From contig NZ_JACEZU010000019.1 in NCBI RefSeq assembly GCF_014042355.1, positions 1 through 64,000 on the forward strand: a stretch of DNA of 64,000 bases. The letters are read 5' to 3'. The position numbers and the translations under genes are program-made. The notes under the pieces were generated by a model, which was given only the letters and a program-made list of their open reading frames with translations, was not told where the DNA came from and searched no databases. This stretch comes from Rugamonas apoptosis (GTDB lineage: Bacteria > Pseudomonadota > Gammaproteobacteria > Burkholderiales > Burkholderiaceae_D). Below, piece after piece: positions 1-8,574 of the stretch; the first letter of the stretch is position 1, and every line of letters begins with the position of its first letter.

Positions 1-734
1 CGGCATCGTGGGTGTTGCCGGCCACGTCGGTGGCGCGCACGATGACGTTGTTGCCGCCTTCGACGGCGCTGAAGCTGCTATTCCAGGTGGTTCCGCCGTC
101 GGTGCTGTAGCTGAGGGTGGCGCCGGTTTCGGCGCCGCTGACGGCCAGTGTGCCGACGTTGGTGATACCGTCGCTGCCGCTGGAGCCGCTGTCGTGGGCC
201 AGGGCAACCACGGGTGCCGCGGTCGCGGTGTCGAGGGTGAAGGTGAAGGCCGCGGCATTGTGGGTGTTGCCGGCCACGTCGGTGGCGCGCACGATGACGC
301 TGTTGTTGCCTTCGACGGCGCTGAAGCTGTTAGTCCAGGTGGTGCCGCCATCGGTGCTGTAGCTGATGGTGGCGCCGGCCTCGGTACCGCTGATGGCCAG
401 TGTCCCGACGTTGGTGATGCCGTCGCTGCCGCTGGAGCCGCTGTCGTGGGCCAGGGCAACCACAGGTGCCGCGGTCGCGGTGTCGAGGGTGAAGGTGAAG
501 GCCGCGGCATTGTGGGTGTTGCCGGCCACGTCGGTGGCGCGCACGATGACGCTGTTGTTGCCTTCGACGGCGCTGAAGCTGTTAGTCCAGGTGGTGCCGC
601 CATCGGTGCTGTAGCTGATGGTGGCGCCGGCCTCGGTGCCGCTGATGGCCAGTGTCCCGACGTTGGTGATGCCGTCGCCGCCGCTGGAGCCGCTGTCGCT
701 GCTCAGCGCGACGACAGGCGCCGCGGTCGCGGTG
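1..734 (-). repeat. 252-bp (84-aa) near-identical coding repeats in the adhesin gene
   Basis: The landmark TCGAGGGTGAAGG recurs at 231, 483 and 735, an exact 252-bp period. The units 231-482 and 483-734 differ at only a few bases, and the partial unit 1-230 is slightly more divergent. Each unit encodes one Ig-like domain with the motifs GTLAISGTEAG and ATDVAGNTH. Such similarity points to recent unequal crossing-over or gene conversion, so copy number may vary between isolates and assemblies. Confidence 0.9.
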
Positions 735-2761
735 TCGAGGGTGAAGGACAGGCTCGATGCCGGGCCTGTGTTTCCGGCAGCATCGGTTTGACGGACTTGC
801 ACGTTGTTGACACCTTCGATAGCGGTAAAGCTCTCCGTCCAGTGCGCGCCGTTGTCCGTGCTGTAGGCCAGGGACGACCCAGCTTCCGAGGTAATCGCCA
901 ACGTACCCACGTTGGTGATACGGTCGTTACTCGAACTGCCGGAGTCGGTCGCCAGGGCCAAGCCAGGGGCGCTTGGAGCAGTGGCATCGATCATCGCAGT
1001 GACGGCACCGGTGGCGCGGCCATTGCCAGAGGTATCTGTGGCGGTCGCGCTGAAACTGTGCAGCCCATCGGACAATGCGGTCGAGGTGAGCGACCAGGTG
1101 TTGCCGCTTATGGTTGCAACGCCAAGGTCACTACTTCCATCGAAAACGTGCACCGAGCCCACGCCTACCGTATCGCTGACAGTGCCGGATACAGTCACGG
1201 TGTTATCGCGGGTCAAGCCACCGCTGCTGATGGTCGCAGTCAGACCGGTGTTGGTGCCCAGCGTGGTGTTAATGGCGACGGTCGGCGCTACCGTATCCTG
1301 AACTGTGATCTTAAATGTTTCGCTACTAGTGTTGCCAGCTATGTCCGTTGCGCTGGCCTGGATTGTATGCGTGCCAAGGCTAAAAATATCGCCAGAGTGA
1401 ACTGTCGTCCCAGCTTCGGTGAACGTAACAGCATCACTGCCGTCATGAGTATCGCTGGCCGTCGCGGTAAAGGTGACCGCCGCACCGTTATGGTCGGTGG
1501 CTTCGGCGACCTTATCAGAAACAGCCGTTAACGTCGGCGAAGCGGTATCGACCGTCGCCGACACGGAAGAGCTAACCGAGACATTACCCGCAGCATCAGT
1601 TGCCTTTGCGACGAAATTATGTGCCCCATCCCCCAATGAGCCGCTGGTAAAGGTCCAGTTGCTGCCATTCAGAACTGCCGCGCCAAGATCAGTAGCGCCA
1701 TCAAAAATATGCACCGAAGCGACACCATTGGCGTCACTGACGGTGCCAGACAGCGCCAGCGTATTGTCCTTTGTCACTCCGTTGTTGACGATCGTAGGCG
1801 TCGCCCCAGAATTCGTGCCTATCGTGCCGCTCAACGTTATGGTGGGCGGCGTAACATCCACGTTCGCTGTCACGGCCGATGAGGTCGTGGCATTGCCAGC
1901 GGCGTCTGTTGCAGTTGCTGTAAGACTATGATTCCCGTTACTCAGCGCCGTGGTCGTAAACGACCAAGTGTTGCCATTGATGGTCGCCAGTCCAAGATCT
2001 GTCGCGCCATCAAAGATATGGACATTGGAGATATTGGTATCCGTAACCGTCCCTGACAGTCCCAGCGTATTGTCCTTGGTCAGACCTCCGCTGGAAATGG
2101 TGCTTGACTGCCCACTATCCGTATTGATGGTGTTGCTCATGGTAACGCTTGGCGCAGTCGTATCCACTGTAGCGCTCACCGCGGAGGTGGTAGTCGTATT
2201 GCCTGCGCTATCGGTGGCCTTGGCTGTGAAGCTGTGCGTCCCGTTAGAGAGCGCCGTCGTGGTAAATGCCCAGTTGCCGCTTGTCACGTTCGCGGCGCCA
2301 AGGTCTGTCGCACCGTCAAAAATATGCACCGATTGGATGTTCGCATCGCTTACGGTGCCGGATAAGGCCAGTGTGGTGTCTTTCGTCACTCCACCGCTTG
2401 AGATGGTTGTCGTCGCACCCGTATTGGTGCCAATGGTGCTGCTGAAGGTCGCGCTGGGCGCGATGGTGTCGACTGTGAAACTGTGGGTCACGGTAGCTGC
2501 TGTGTCGCCAGTAGCAGAAACTTGCTGCCCACCTTGCGCCAAGTTAGCAACAACATTTGCGGGAATGGTCACAGTCCAACTGCCATTCTTTTGCGTGAGC
2601 GGAGCGGAGAAGTAGTTCGTGCCGTTTAGTGTGACGGTAATGACGGTACCCGCCGGCATTGCGCCACCGGTCCCACCCGAGATCACCAGCGCGGTGCCAG
2701 CTTCGGCAGCGTTCAAATAATCATCACCGGTAATCGCGTTTATACTGATAACTTCAGCCAT
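1..2761 (-). CDS. Giant Ig-like repeat surface protein (Bap-type adhesin), C-terminus beyond window
   Basis: The minus strand is open from an ATG at 2761 to the window edge (about 920 codons, no stop). A near-perfect Shine-Dalgarno AAGGAGG lies 6 to 7 bases before the ATG. The N-terminus (MAEVISINAITGDDYLN) has no classical signal peptide, as in many type I-secreted Bap/BapA-like adhesins. It is followed by about four Ig-like units of roughly 95 aa, each containing a variant of HIFDGATDLG and a DTTAPS-type linker, and then by 84-aa units that are almost identical. The composition (Thr, Ser, Ala, Gly and Asp rich, no Cys) fits an extracellular beta-sandwich repeat protein that mediates adhesion or biofilm formation. 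That function is inferred from the family. Any C-terminal secretion signal or calcium-binding repeats lie outside the window. The long plus-strand open frames over this stretch are antisense shadows of the repeats. Confidence 0.85.
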   Translation of the reverse strand, partial: MAEVISINAITGDDYLNAAEAGTALVISGGTGGAMPAGTVITVTLNGTNYFSAPLTQKNGSWTVTIPANVVANLAQGGQQVSATGDTAATVTHSFTVDTIAPSATFSSTIGTNTGATTTISSGGVTKDTTLALSGTVSDANIQSVHIFDGATDLGAANVTSGNWAFTTTALSNGTHSFTAKATDSAGNTTTTSAVSATVDTTAPSVTMSNTINTDSGQSSTISSGGLTKDNTLGLSGTVTDTNISNVHIFDGATDLGLATINGNTWSFTTTALSNGNHSLTATATDAAGNATTSSAVTANVDVTPPTITLSGTIGTNSGATPTIVNNGVTKDNTLALSGTVSDANGVASVHIFDGATDLGAAVLNGSNWTFTSGSLGDGAHNFVAKATDAAGNVSVSSSVSATVDTASPTLTAVSDKVAEATDHNGAAVTFTATASDTHDGSDAVTFTEAGTTVHSGDIFSLGTHTIQASATDIAGNTSSETFKITVQDTVAPTVAINTTLGTNTGLTATISSGGLTRDNTVTVSGTVSDTVGVGSVHVFDGSSDLGVATISGNTWSLTSTALSDGLHSFSATATDTSGNGRATGAVTAMIDATAPSAPGLALATDSGSSSNDRITNVGTLAITSEAGSSLAYSTDNGAHWTESFTAIEGVNNVQVRQTDAAGNTGPASSLSFTLDTATAAPVVALSSDSGSSGGDGITNVGTLAISGTEAGATISYSTDGGTTWTNSFSAVEGNNSVIVRATDVAGNTHNAAAFTFTLDTATAAPVVALAHDSGSSGSDGITNVGTLAISGTEAGATISYSTDGGTTWTNSFSAVEGNNSVIVRATDVAGNTHNAAAFTFTLDTATAAPVVALAHDSGSSGSDGITNVGTLAVSGAETGATLSYSTDGGTTWNSSFSAVEGGNNVIVRATDVAGNTHDA

Positions 2762-3177
2762 GGCACTTCCTCCTTATTAATGCCCCCGGAAGTGCTGCGC
2801 ACCTTGGCGCCACAAGCAGTAGGCATTGCACGTTGTAAAGTTGTACTGGACTTTGTTACGTCAACTGTGCAACCCGGCTATCTCAGGAGGAGATCCGTGG
2901 CTTTCCGGCCCAGCATCGCTGCTGGTGTGGCAGGACAAGCGTTGTTTGCATGTGGAAAGTGGTATTAGAGTAGTTATTATTGTGATATTCAAGCGGACTG
3001 TAAAGCAAATTTCAGTGCCGAGGATTAAATTGAATTTCCACAATGAAACGTGTTGTTTTTAACGATGTGACAGGAAAATTGACACCCGCAAAATACCTGG
3101 CGTGAGACTGTTGAACGGCTCTGTGGCACAAATTCCCGCCAGCGGCGCCCGAGTCGATGCGCGGGTAAACCGGCGCG
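2762..3177. other. Intergenic stretch, no gene recognised
   Basis: This holds the ribosome-binding site and candidate promoter of the adhesin gene and then sequence without a convincing reading frame on either strand. Its right end merges into the decayed IS5 transposase. Confidence 0.6.
2964..2992 (-). promoter_or_regulatory. Possible sigma70 promoter for the adhesin gene
   Basis: On the minus strand, TTGAAT (2992-2987) and TCTAAT (2969-2964) are separated by 17 bases. This would give a leader of about 200 bases before the ATG at 2761. It is a consensus match only. Confidence 0.3.
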
Positions 3178-3596
3178 ATGCACGTACGGCCAAACCTAAA
3201 TATCAAACGACCAACTGGAAGGAGTACAACGCGGCGCTGAAGGCGCGTGGCTCGCTGCTCGTCTGACAGAACCAAGACATGTTCTGGCACGGTAGTGCCA
3301 GTGGCAAGCGTGGGTGCAGCTGGAGGTGCAGCGAGGCGGCGATTTAATTTTGTCTATCTATCAAGGGATTGTTCAACCTGGTGTTGCAGCAGGCAATGTG
3401 CAAGGCGTGAAGCTTGGGCAAGCTAGCCGGCCTGGATTGGGCGGCTCATGATTTCGGCACCGTGAGCCGCCGAAAAAGGCATCTCGCCGTGACGATTACG
3501 GCGAGTGGGACGACATGGCTTTACCTGCTGGTTGACAGTGTTGGCATTAAGATGTTGGATGCTGCGGGATCTAAATGGGGGGGGGAATGTCAACTA
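3178..3596 (+). pseudogene. Decayed IS5-family transposase fragment
   Basis: Conceptual translation from about 3189 gives AKPKYQTTNWKEYNAALK.. up to a TGA near 3264. After a frame change it continues with DMFWHGS, IKGLFNLVLQQAM, KLAGLDWAAHDFGTVSRR and LLVDSVGIKML, the recognisable N-terminal half of IS5/IS903-type DDE transposases. There are at least one frameshift and two in-frame stops. The homology ends near a run of nine G at 3577-3585 and the C-terminal catalytic half is missing. It is a dead remnant, and no terminal inverted repeats were identified. Confidence 0.8.
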
Positions 3597-3766
3597 AAGA
3601 TGACTGTGTGCTACTGCGGATTTTGCAGGACTATCTTGATAATGTGCCAGCCATGGATCGCAATCCGCATGCGCTTGCATTGGTCTGCAAGACCTGCGCC
3701 GAGGAACAGGGACGTCCCGACCTGGCAATGGTATTTGAGTTGATTAGTAACTTAACTTTACATTAA
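3587..3766 (+). CDS. Small hypothetical protein downstream of the IS5 remnant
   Basis: A 59-codon frame starts at ATG 3587 directly after a G9 tract that could act as a weak ribosome-binding site. The product (starts MSTKDDCVLLRIL, contains HALALVCKTCAEEQG) is soluble and has a Cys-x2-Cys pair. It has a normal amino-acid mix, but no family is recognised. It may be a real small gene truncated by the IS5 insertion or a chance frame. Confidence 0.3.
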   Translation: MSTKDDCVLLRILQDYLDNVPAMDRNPHALALVCKTCAEEQGRPDLAMVFELISNLTLH

Positions 3767-3944
3767 TCTCCTGTGTGGTATGACAAGTACGGCGACCCGA
3801 CTCAGCCCAACCCGGCACTGCGGAAACGCTATTAAACCGTTCCAATCAGCCATGTGGGTGATCACCCTGCCACCCTGCGCCAGGGGGGCGTTTACGAATC
3901 TGGGCAACAAGCCGGACAACTTGAATAGCTAAAACCCTTCAAAC

Positions 3945-4370
3945 ATGTGGCTGGTTCCGGCTGCGTTCAATTGTCCGATCCACGATTTGATACCGGGCGG
4001 TGCTGTCCAAGGCCTGCTGGCCGAGCCTGTGTTCAACAACGGTCGATTTGCCAAGTGTTGCATGGCCCAGGGACTTGGATTGGGCACCAGCGATTCCGTG
4101 GCCGCTGTCGCCAACGGCCAGCCGGTCGCCGTCAGCAATGGCGAGTTCCGTGTCCCTGCTGCCGTCGTACAGGCGCTGGGCCGGGACTTCTTCGATGAAC
4201 TGGTACGGAACTACCACCAGCCCACAGGCAAGCCCAACGCGCCGATGCCGACCAGCGCCGCGCCGATCCCGCTGCAAAACGGCGACTACATCATCTCCTC
4301 CGATGTCGTGGCCGCGCTGGGCCAGGACTTCTTTGAAAGACTCATCGCCCTGTATGGAGGGCAGTCTTGA
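3945..4370 (+). CDS. Phage virion-like protein with duplicated C-terminal motif (prophage remnant)
   Basis: The 141-aa frame has a glycine-rich segment GLGLGTSDSVAAV followed by NGEFRVPAAVVQALG, then a second copy NGDYIISSDVVAALGQDFF. The pattern G-x-GTSDS-x-A followed by a NGE-(Y/F)-V-(I/V)-P-A-x-VV block is common near the ends of tailed-phage structural proteins, which is my basis for calling this phage-derived. The N-terminus is uncertain: the region before the GTSDS motif is unlike the rest and there is no clear ribosome-binding site, so the frame may be a 5'-truncated gene. The stop overlaps the start of the next frame by 4 bp (ATGA-type coupling), so the two belonged to one operon. Confidence 0.5.
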   Translation: MWLVPAAFNCPIHDLIPGGAVQGLLAEPVFNNGRFAKCCMAQGLGLGTSDSVAAVANGQPVAVSNGEFRVPAAVVQALGRDFFDELVRNYHQPTGKPNAPMPTSAAPIPLQNGDYIISSDVVAALGQDFFERLIALYGGQS

Positions 4371-4675
4371 TCGATATATCGTCCCTGCCGCAAGACCCCG
4401 AGCTGCGCCAGCTCTACCTTGAAGTAGACCTGGGCGAGGCCATGCGGGCGTTCATGCGCACCACCGTGGGCCAGTACCTGCTGCGCCGCAGCGAGGAAAT
4501 GCGCACCGATGCGCTAGCCGATCTGGTGGACGTATCGCCCATCGACGCCGAGGCCATCCGGGCGCTGCAACCGGTCATCAAGCAGGCCGATACACTGCAA
4601 GTGTGGATTTCGGAAGCCACCGAGGGCGGGCGCAATGCCGCCTCGCAGCCGGAAAACGGCGAAGTACCAGGATAG
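4367..4675 (+). CDS. Hypothetical phage-related protein, possibly shortened by a nonsense mutation
   Basis: The 102-aa frame is translationally coupled to the preceding phage-like frame. The start MIDISSLPQDPELRQLY is followed by a mostly helical acidic sequence. The TAG at 4673-4675 is followed, in the same frame and without another stop, by 67 more codons rich in Lys/Arg ending at 4876. The intact protein may therefore have been about 169 aa and been cut by a point mutation. No family is recognised; a phage origin is inferred from the neighbour. Confidence 0.4.
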   Translation: MIDISSLPQDPELRQLYLEVDLGEAMRAFMRTTVGQYLLRRSEEMRTDALADLVDVSPIDAEAIRALQPVIKQADTLQVWISEATEGGRNAASQPENGEVPG

Positions 4676-4723
4676 GGGGCAGCGGCCGACATCGCCCAGC
4701 ACCAGCAATCGCGGTGGCAGCGC

Positions 4724-4876
4724 ATGCAGGTGCTGATCACCAAGAAAACCCTATCGAAGGTCAAAACGTCCTTCGGTTCACACTTGATGCTGGCCCGCAA
4801 ACGCGAGCTGCCCGCCCTACGTACCGAGCGTGCCGACCCGGACAGCCAGGTTCAGATGCCCCTGTTCGTCCTCTGA
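4724..4876 (+). pseudogene. In-frame continuation of the phage-related frame after an internal TAG
   Basis: The 50-residue segment starting MQVLITKKTLSKVKT is in frame with the gene that stops at 4675. It ends with VQMPLFVL and a TGA. It looks like the natural C-terminus of the upstream protein rather than an independent gene, since ATG 4724 has no clear ribosome-binding site. A further weak 61-aa frame starts at the overlapping ATG 4876 and ends at 5061; I cannot assign it. Confidence 0.35.
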
Positions 4877-5061
4877 TGGAGATGCCAATGGGCTTGGCAT
4901 TGCGGGCCGGACGCGGGGCGCCGACGCCGTGGGCGACGTCTACCCCGTCAGGGGGAGAGAAGGTGTTATATGGTTCATGGTTCTTGGTTAGTTACCGATC
5001 CGGTAGGGTCTGGGCTGTTGTAGCTAACCGGCTTGGTACTTGGTTGGTTCCGTTTGAATAG

Positions 5062-5471
5062 ATGGTGACTTGGCACGGTTCCTGTGTTTTCTCGCCAGCT
5101 TGATGACAGCGCTAGCCTAGGTCACGTCGGCGCTGGCATAGTGCAGGCTGTAGGCCACCACGACGGCGATGGTGTCATGCGACCCTGCGGTCAGGTTATC
5201 GGCGCCGATTGCTGACGCTGGCTACTCCGGTCACCGCTGCTGTGCTGGTCATGGTCACGAAAATATTACACTCGCCGTCAAGATTTCCAGCGCAGTAGCT
5301 GCGTTCGCCTGCATGGCGTCGGTCGTCTCAGTTGTTGACATTTACCACTCATAGGCCGCCGAAAACACCTGTAAAACTTATCGCCATCTATGAACAGCAC
5401 GGACTCCTTCAAATTTGTAGGCCCTTGAGGAACGCGATTTGGTTAATTTAATTCCTACTTAGCAAAATTCC
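5062..5471. other. Intergenic stretch with a short phage-like fragment on the minus strand
   Basis: No complete gene is visible. On the minus strand about 30 codons at 5212-5117 read AIGADNLTAGSHD.. to a TAG and look protein-like, preceded immediately by a stop. This may be the tail of another decayed phage gene. The rest shows nothing recognisable. Confidence 0.35.
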
Positions 5472-7163
5472 TCAAAACTCTTCCCAATCGCCGTTCTTGG
5501 CACTTTGGGCAGCCATCCGCAATGCGCTGGCCGGCTTGGCTCCGCTCGCTACACGGGCTACCGGCTTGGCCGCCGGCGGTGTCATGCGCCGCTTGGCCAG
5601 GCTGCTGGCCTTCGCTAGTATGCCGTCCAGTTTGAACACGCCCACCGCCTGCTCCAGCTGCCGCGCCTGATCCTGCATGGATTGAGCAGCTGCGGTCGCT
5701 TGTTCCACCAGCGCCGCATTCTGCTGCGTAGCGTTGTCGATCTCGACGATGGCCTGGTTGATCTGTTCAATGCCTGAGGTCTGTTCCTGCGTGGCCGAGC
5801 TGATCTCATTCATGATGTCACTCACGCGCTGGATGCTGGTCACGATTTCGCCCATAGTCGAGCCGGCCTGGTCGACCAGCTTGCTGCCAACAGCAACTTG
5901 CTCGACCGAGCTGTCGATCAGGTTTTTGATTTCCTTGGCTGCCGCAGCGCTGCGCTGGGCGAGGTTGCGCACTTCGGTTGCAACCACGGCGAAGCCGCGG
6001 CCCTGCTCGCCGGCGCGCGCCGCTTCCACTGCCGCGTTCAACGCCAGGATATTGGTCTGGAAGGCGATGCCATCGATCACGCCGATGATGTCCGCCATCT
6101 TGCCGGACGACGCATTGATGCCGCCCATGGTCTGCACCACCTGCGCCACCACATCGCCGCCTTTGCGCGCCACCTCGCCAGCCGATGCCGCCAATTGGTT
6201 GGCCTGGCGCGCATTGTCGGCGTTCTGCTTGACGGTGGAGGTCAGTTCTTCCATCGACGACGCCGTCTCTTCCAGTGAGCTGGCCTGCTGCTCGGTGCGG
6301 GCGGACAGGTCGAGGTTCCCGGCGGCGATTTCCGCCGATGCGGTGGTAATGGTGTCGGTGCCGCTGCGTACCTTGCCGATGATCTGCTGCAGACTGATGC
6401 TCATGACGCGCAGAGCCTCTAGCAGACGCCCCGTTTCATCCTGTGAGGTCACTTCGATCTCGCCCGTCAGGTCGCCGCTGGCGACACGTTGCGCCACTTC
6501 CACGGCTTCCTGTAACGGCACGGTAATGGCGCGCACGATCCACCAGCCGGCCCAGGCGGCCAGGATCAGTCCCACGGACAGGGCGACGATGCAGCTATTG
6601 CGCACCGTCCGGTAAACCTGTTGCGATTGCTCGTACTGGTCGTGCGCCACGTCGAGCTGCAGCTTGATCAGCGCATTGCCTTTTTCGCGGATGGTCATGA
6701 AAAGCTTGGGCAGGCGTTGCACGATAATGTCAGTGGCGGCCGGAATGTCGCCGCTTTGCAGCGCGGCTGTGGCCGGCTGTACGCCTTGTTCCAGATACTT
6801 TTGGCGGCCAGCGGAAAATTCCTTGGCCAGGGCTTTTTCTTCGTCCGTCAACGAAGTGGCTATGTATTCGTTCCAGGCCTTGTTGATCGCGTCGCTGCGC
6901 TCAAGGACGTCGACCGTTGCCTGCTTGTGCGAGGTCGGATCCTGCAGCAACGTCTTGGTCAGGTCCGCCTGGTTGCGCAGCACGGCGCGCAGCACGAAGT
7001 CGAGCTTGCCCAAGCTGACCAGGCGGTCGTCGTACAGTGATTTCATGGCGTTGTTGGCATTGCCCAGAGAGATAACCCCGATCAGGCCGCCAACGATCAG
7101 TTGCGCGGCCAGGAAGGCTAGCACTGCTGTCAGGCGCATTTTAATGGTGAGGTTGCGTAACAT
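5472..7163 (-). CDS. Methyl-accepting chemotaxis protein
   Basis: The 563-aa inner-membrane chemoreceptor starts at ATG 7163 (MLRNLTIKMRL), chosen over an upstream frame extension because AGGAGA lies 8 bases before it. A first membrane helix (about residues 10-32) precedes a periplasmic four-helix-bundle ligand domain. A second membrane helix (about 190-212) leads into a HAMP domain and a long signalling coiled coil. The cytoplasmic tip EAARAGEQGRGFAVVA is present, which contacts CheA and CheW. The C-terminus ends in DWEEF, close to the NWETF-type tether for CheR/CheB, so this receptor is probably a major, adaptation-competent one. The ligand is not predictable. Confidence 0.92.
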   Translation of the reverse strand: MLRNLTIKMRLTAVLAFLAAQLIVGGLIGVISLGNANNAMKSLYDDRLVSLGKLDFVLRAVLRNQADLTKTLLQDPTSHKQATVDVLERSDAINKAWNEYIATSLTDEEKALAKEFSAGRQKYLEQGVQPATAALQSGDIPAATDIIVQRLPKLFMTIREKGNALIKLQLDVAHDQYEQSQQVYRTVRNSCIVALSVGLILAAWAGWWIVRAITVPLQEAVEVAQRVASGDLTGEIEVTSQDETGRLLEALRVMSISLQQIIGKVRSGTDTITTASAEIAAGNLDLSARTEQQASSLEETASSMEELTSTVKQNADNARQANQLAASAGEVARKGGDVVAQVVQTMGGINASSGKMADIIGVIDGIAFQTNILALNAAVEAARAGEQGRGFAVVATEVRNLAQRSAAAAKEIKNLIDSSVEQVAVGSKLVDQAGSTMGEIVTSIQRVSDIMNEISSATQEQTSGIEQINQAIVEIDNATQQNAALVEQATAAAQSMQDQARQLEQAVGVFKLDGILAKASSLAKRRMTPPAAKPVARVASGAKPASALRMAAQSAKNGDWEEF

Positions 7164-7360
7164 ATATGTTCTCCTTAGGCGGCCAGGCGTCCGGGCGGAC
7201 AAATGGTCTATGTTCTTAGAATTCAATTCCTGTTGACAATATGCATTTGGTGAAATTACTGCCTCGATGGGTAAAGTGACAGGCCTTGCCCATGCAGCAC
7301 AGGTGTGGAATTATCGTTCACAAATACATCAAACAAAAAAATTTGGTCTGGCCGAAAACG

Positions 7361-7780
7361 GTGTTATTGCTGTTCCCATTCCACGCAATTGGTCCGTGCC
7401 GAGTCAACGTTAGCGAGGCGTCTCGAACTGGACACACCGTTATAGCTTGCGGTTCGTTTTCTCCCAAAAGCAACCACTTCGGAGCGAACGGCAGTCTTCG
7501 CTTGATGTTGGACATGAAAGACCGAAACGGCGCGAGGCAACTGCACCGCTTGCTCGTCGAGGCTGGCAGCCGCAGCCTGCTCGACCAAGGCCGCTTTCTG
7601 TTGTGTTCCCTCATCCATATCCGTTACTGCCTGGTTGACCTGTTCGATACCCTCGCTCTGTTCATGACTGGCCGAGGCAATCTCATTCATGATTTCCGCT
7701 ACCCGCTACCCGCTACCCGCTACTCGCTGCACTGACTGAATAATTTCCGACATGGTCTGGCCGGCGTTGCTGAAAAGCGG
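7361..7780 (-). pseudogene. C-terminal fragment of a second chemotaxis receptor, disrupted
   Basis: The minus strand encodes NAGQTMSEIIQSVQRVA, then a stop inside a short tandem repeat, then MNEIASASHEQSEGIEQVNQ and AALVEQAAAAS, the conserved end of a chemoreceptor signalling domain. A TAA lies just upstream near 7780, so the sensing, HAMP and tip regions are gone. The tail lacks a xWxxF tether. It probably arose from a tandem receptor pair with the intact gene to its left. Confidence 0.8.
7697..7724. repeat. Heptanucleotide tandem repeat CGCTACC x4
   Basis: Three perfect CGCTACC units and a fourth with one change (CGCTACT) lie inside the chemoreceptor fragment. Read in the coding frame, a 21-bp (3 x 7) expansion inserts RVAGSG plus a TAG codon between the QRVA and EIMNEI segments, which otherwise join cleanly. 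Confidence 0.85.
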
Positions 7781-8014
7781 TTACCTGTAAGTAGTGGACA
7801 AATACTAGCATTTCCTAGTGGAAATTATCAAATTCCACATTACTTGATATAAAAGCGATTCACTTCACATTTCATGCCAATTTCTTTACATTTGATGATA
7901 GCGCTTAGTTGCGCTCGCACGCGGCAGTTCGGTCGCAATTGAACTCGTCCACGGACTGAGGGGTATGTACTTCAGAATTTTGAAATGGCATAAAGCAGTC
8001 CACCATCACCACCC
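7781..8014. other. Short intergenic stretch at the left edge of the conjugation block
   Basis: No gene is seen. It is AT-richer than its surroundings (about 7790-7890) and lies between chromosomal chemotaxis debris and the first transfer-associated gene, so the element boundary may lie here. No direct repeat was identified. Confidence 0.3.
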
Positions 8015-8506
8015 TTAATGCCAGATAGCACGCCACAAATCGCTCGCGGTAGTTCCCAGCGTGGTGCTGGGTGTGGTGGGAACGATGGGTATCGCTCCGC
8101 CTGGATCGCCAGGGGAGGGCGTTGGCGAGGACGAGCCTGGCAAGCTTGGCCACGCTGGCAAACCAGGCAGGTCTCCGGTTCCGGCACCGCCTGGCGTTCC
8201 TGGAATTGGCACGTCCCGTAGCCGGTCGATGGCGACCGTGCAAGCCCTTTCAATCACGCTGTTGAAGATATCGGACAGCGACGGGAAGGTCGGCATGACG
8301 TTGATCGTGGTGATCCCGCTGACACAACGTCCCACGGCGTCGGATGACTGGCTTTCCTTTTGTTCGACGCGTGTCGCCGCGCCTTCGTCCCGGCTGTAGC
8401 CGGTCCGGCTTCCGGCCATCGCCGCCGTCTGGCTACGGCAGGTTGTCGCTGATACGTCCGAAAAAATCAGTAACGTTGCGACAAGTACGGGGAGGTGACG
8501 TTTCAT
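8015..8506 (-). CDS. Exported hypothetical protein, proline-rich C-terminus
   Basis: The 163-aa protein starts MKRHLPVLVATLLIF and has a typical Sec signal peptide with likely cleavage near residue 20. Mature Cys residues (TTCRS, GRCVSG, RACTV) could form periplasmic disulfides, which fits the DsbC-like protein encoded in the same element. A conserved-looking core (INVMPTFPSLSDIFNSVIE) is followed by a Pro/Gly/Ser/Thr-rich tail. GGAG lies 8 bases before the ATG. It lies 68 bp downstream of the ankyrin/KfrB gene on the same strand and probably shares its transcript. No named family is recognised; a cell-envelope part of the conjugation machine is a guess from context. Confidence 0.65.
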   Translation of the reverse strand: MKRHLPVLVATLLIFSDVSATTCRSQTAAMAGSRTGYSRDEGAATRVEQKESQSSDAVGRCVSGITTINVMPTFPSLSDIFNSVIERACTVAIDRLRDVPIPGTPGGAGTGDLPGLPAWPSLPGSSSPTPSPGDPGGAIPIVPTTPSTTLGTTASDLWRAIWH

Positions 8507-8574
8507 GGTGGCTCTCCAAAGTCTTTGCGTTGAACCCGCGATTATTGGAACGGTCGCGCGAAGGGGAGGTGATC

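Noticed and set aside
8..1531. A 507-codon plus-strand frame opposite the adhesin repeats
   Set aside because: Its repeats simply mirror the 252-bp units. The minus-strand frame has the start, ribosome-binding site and Ig-like motifs.
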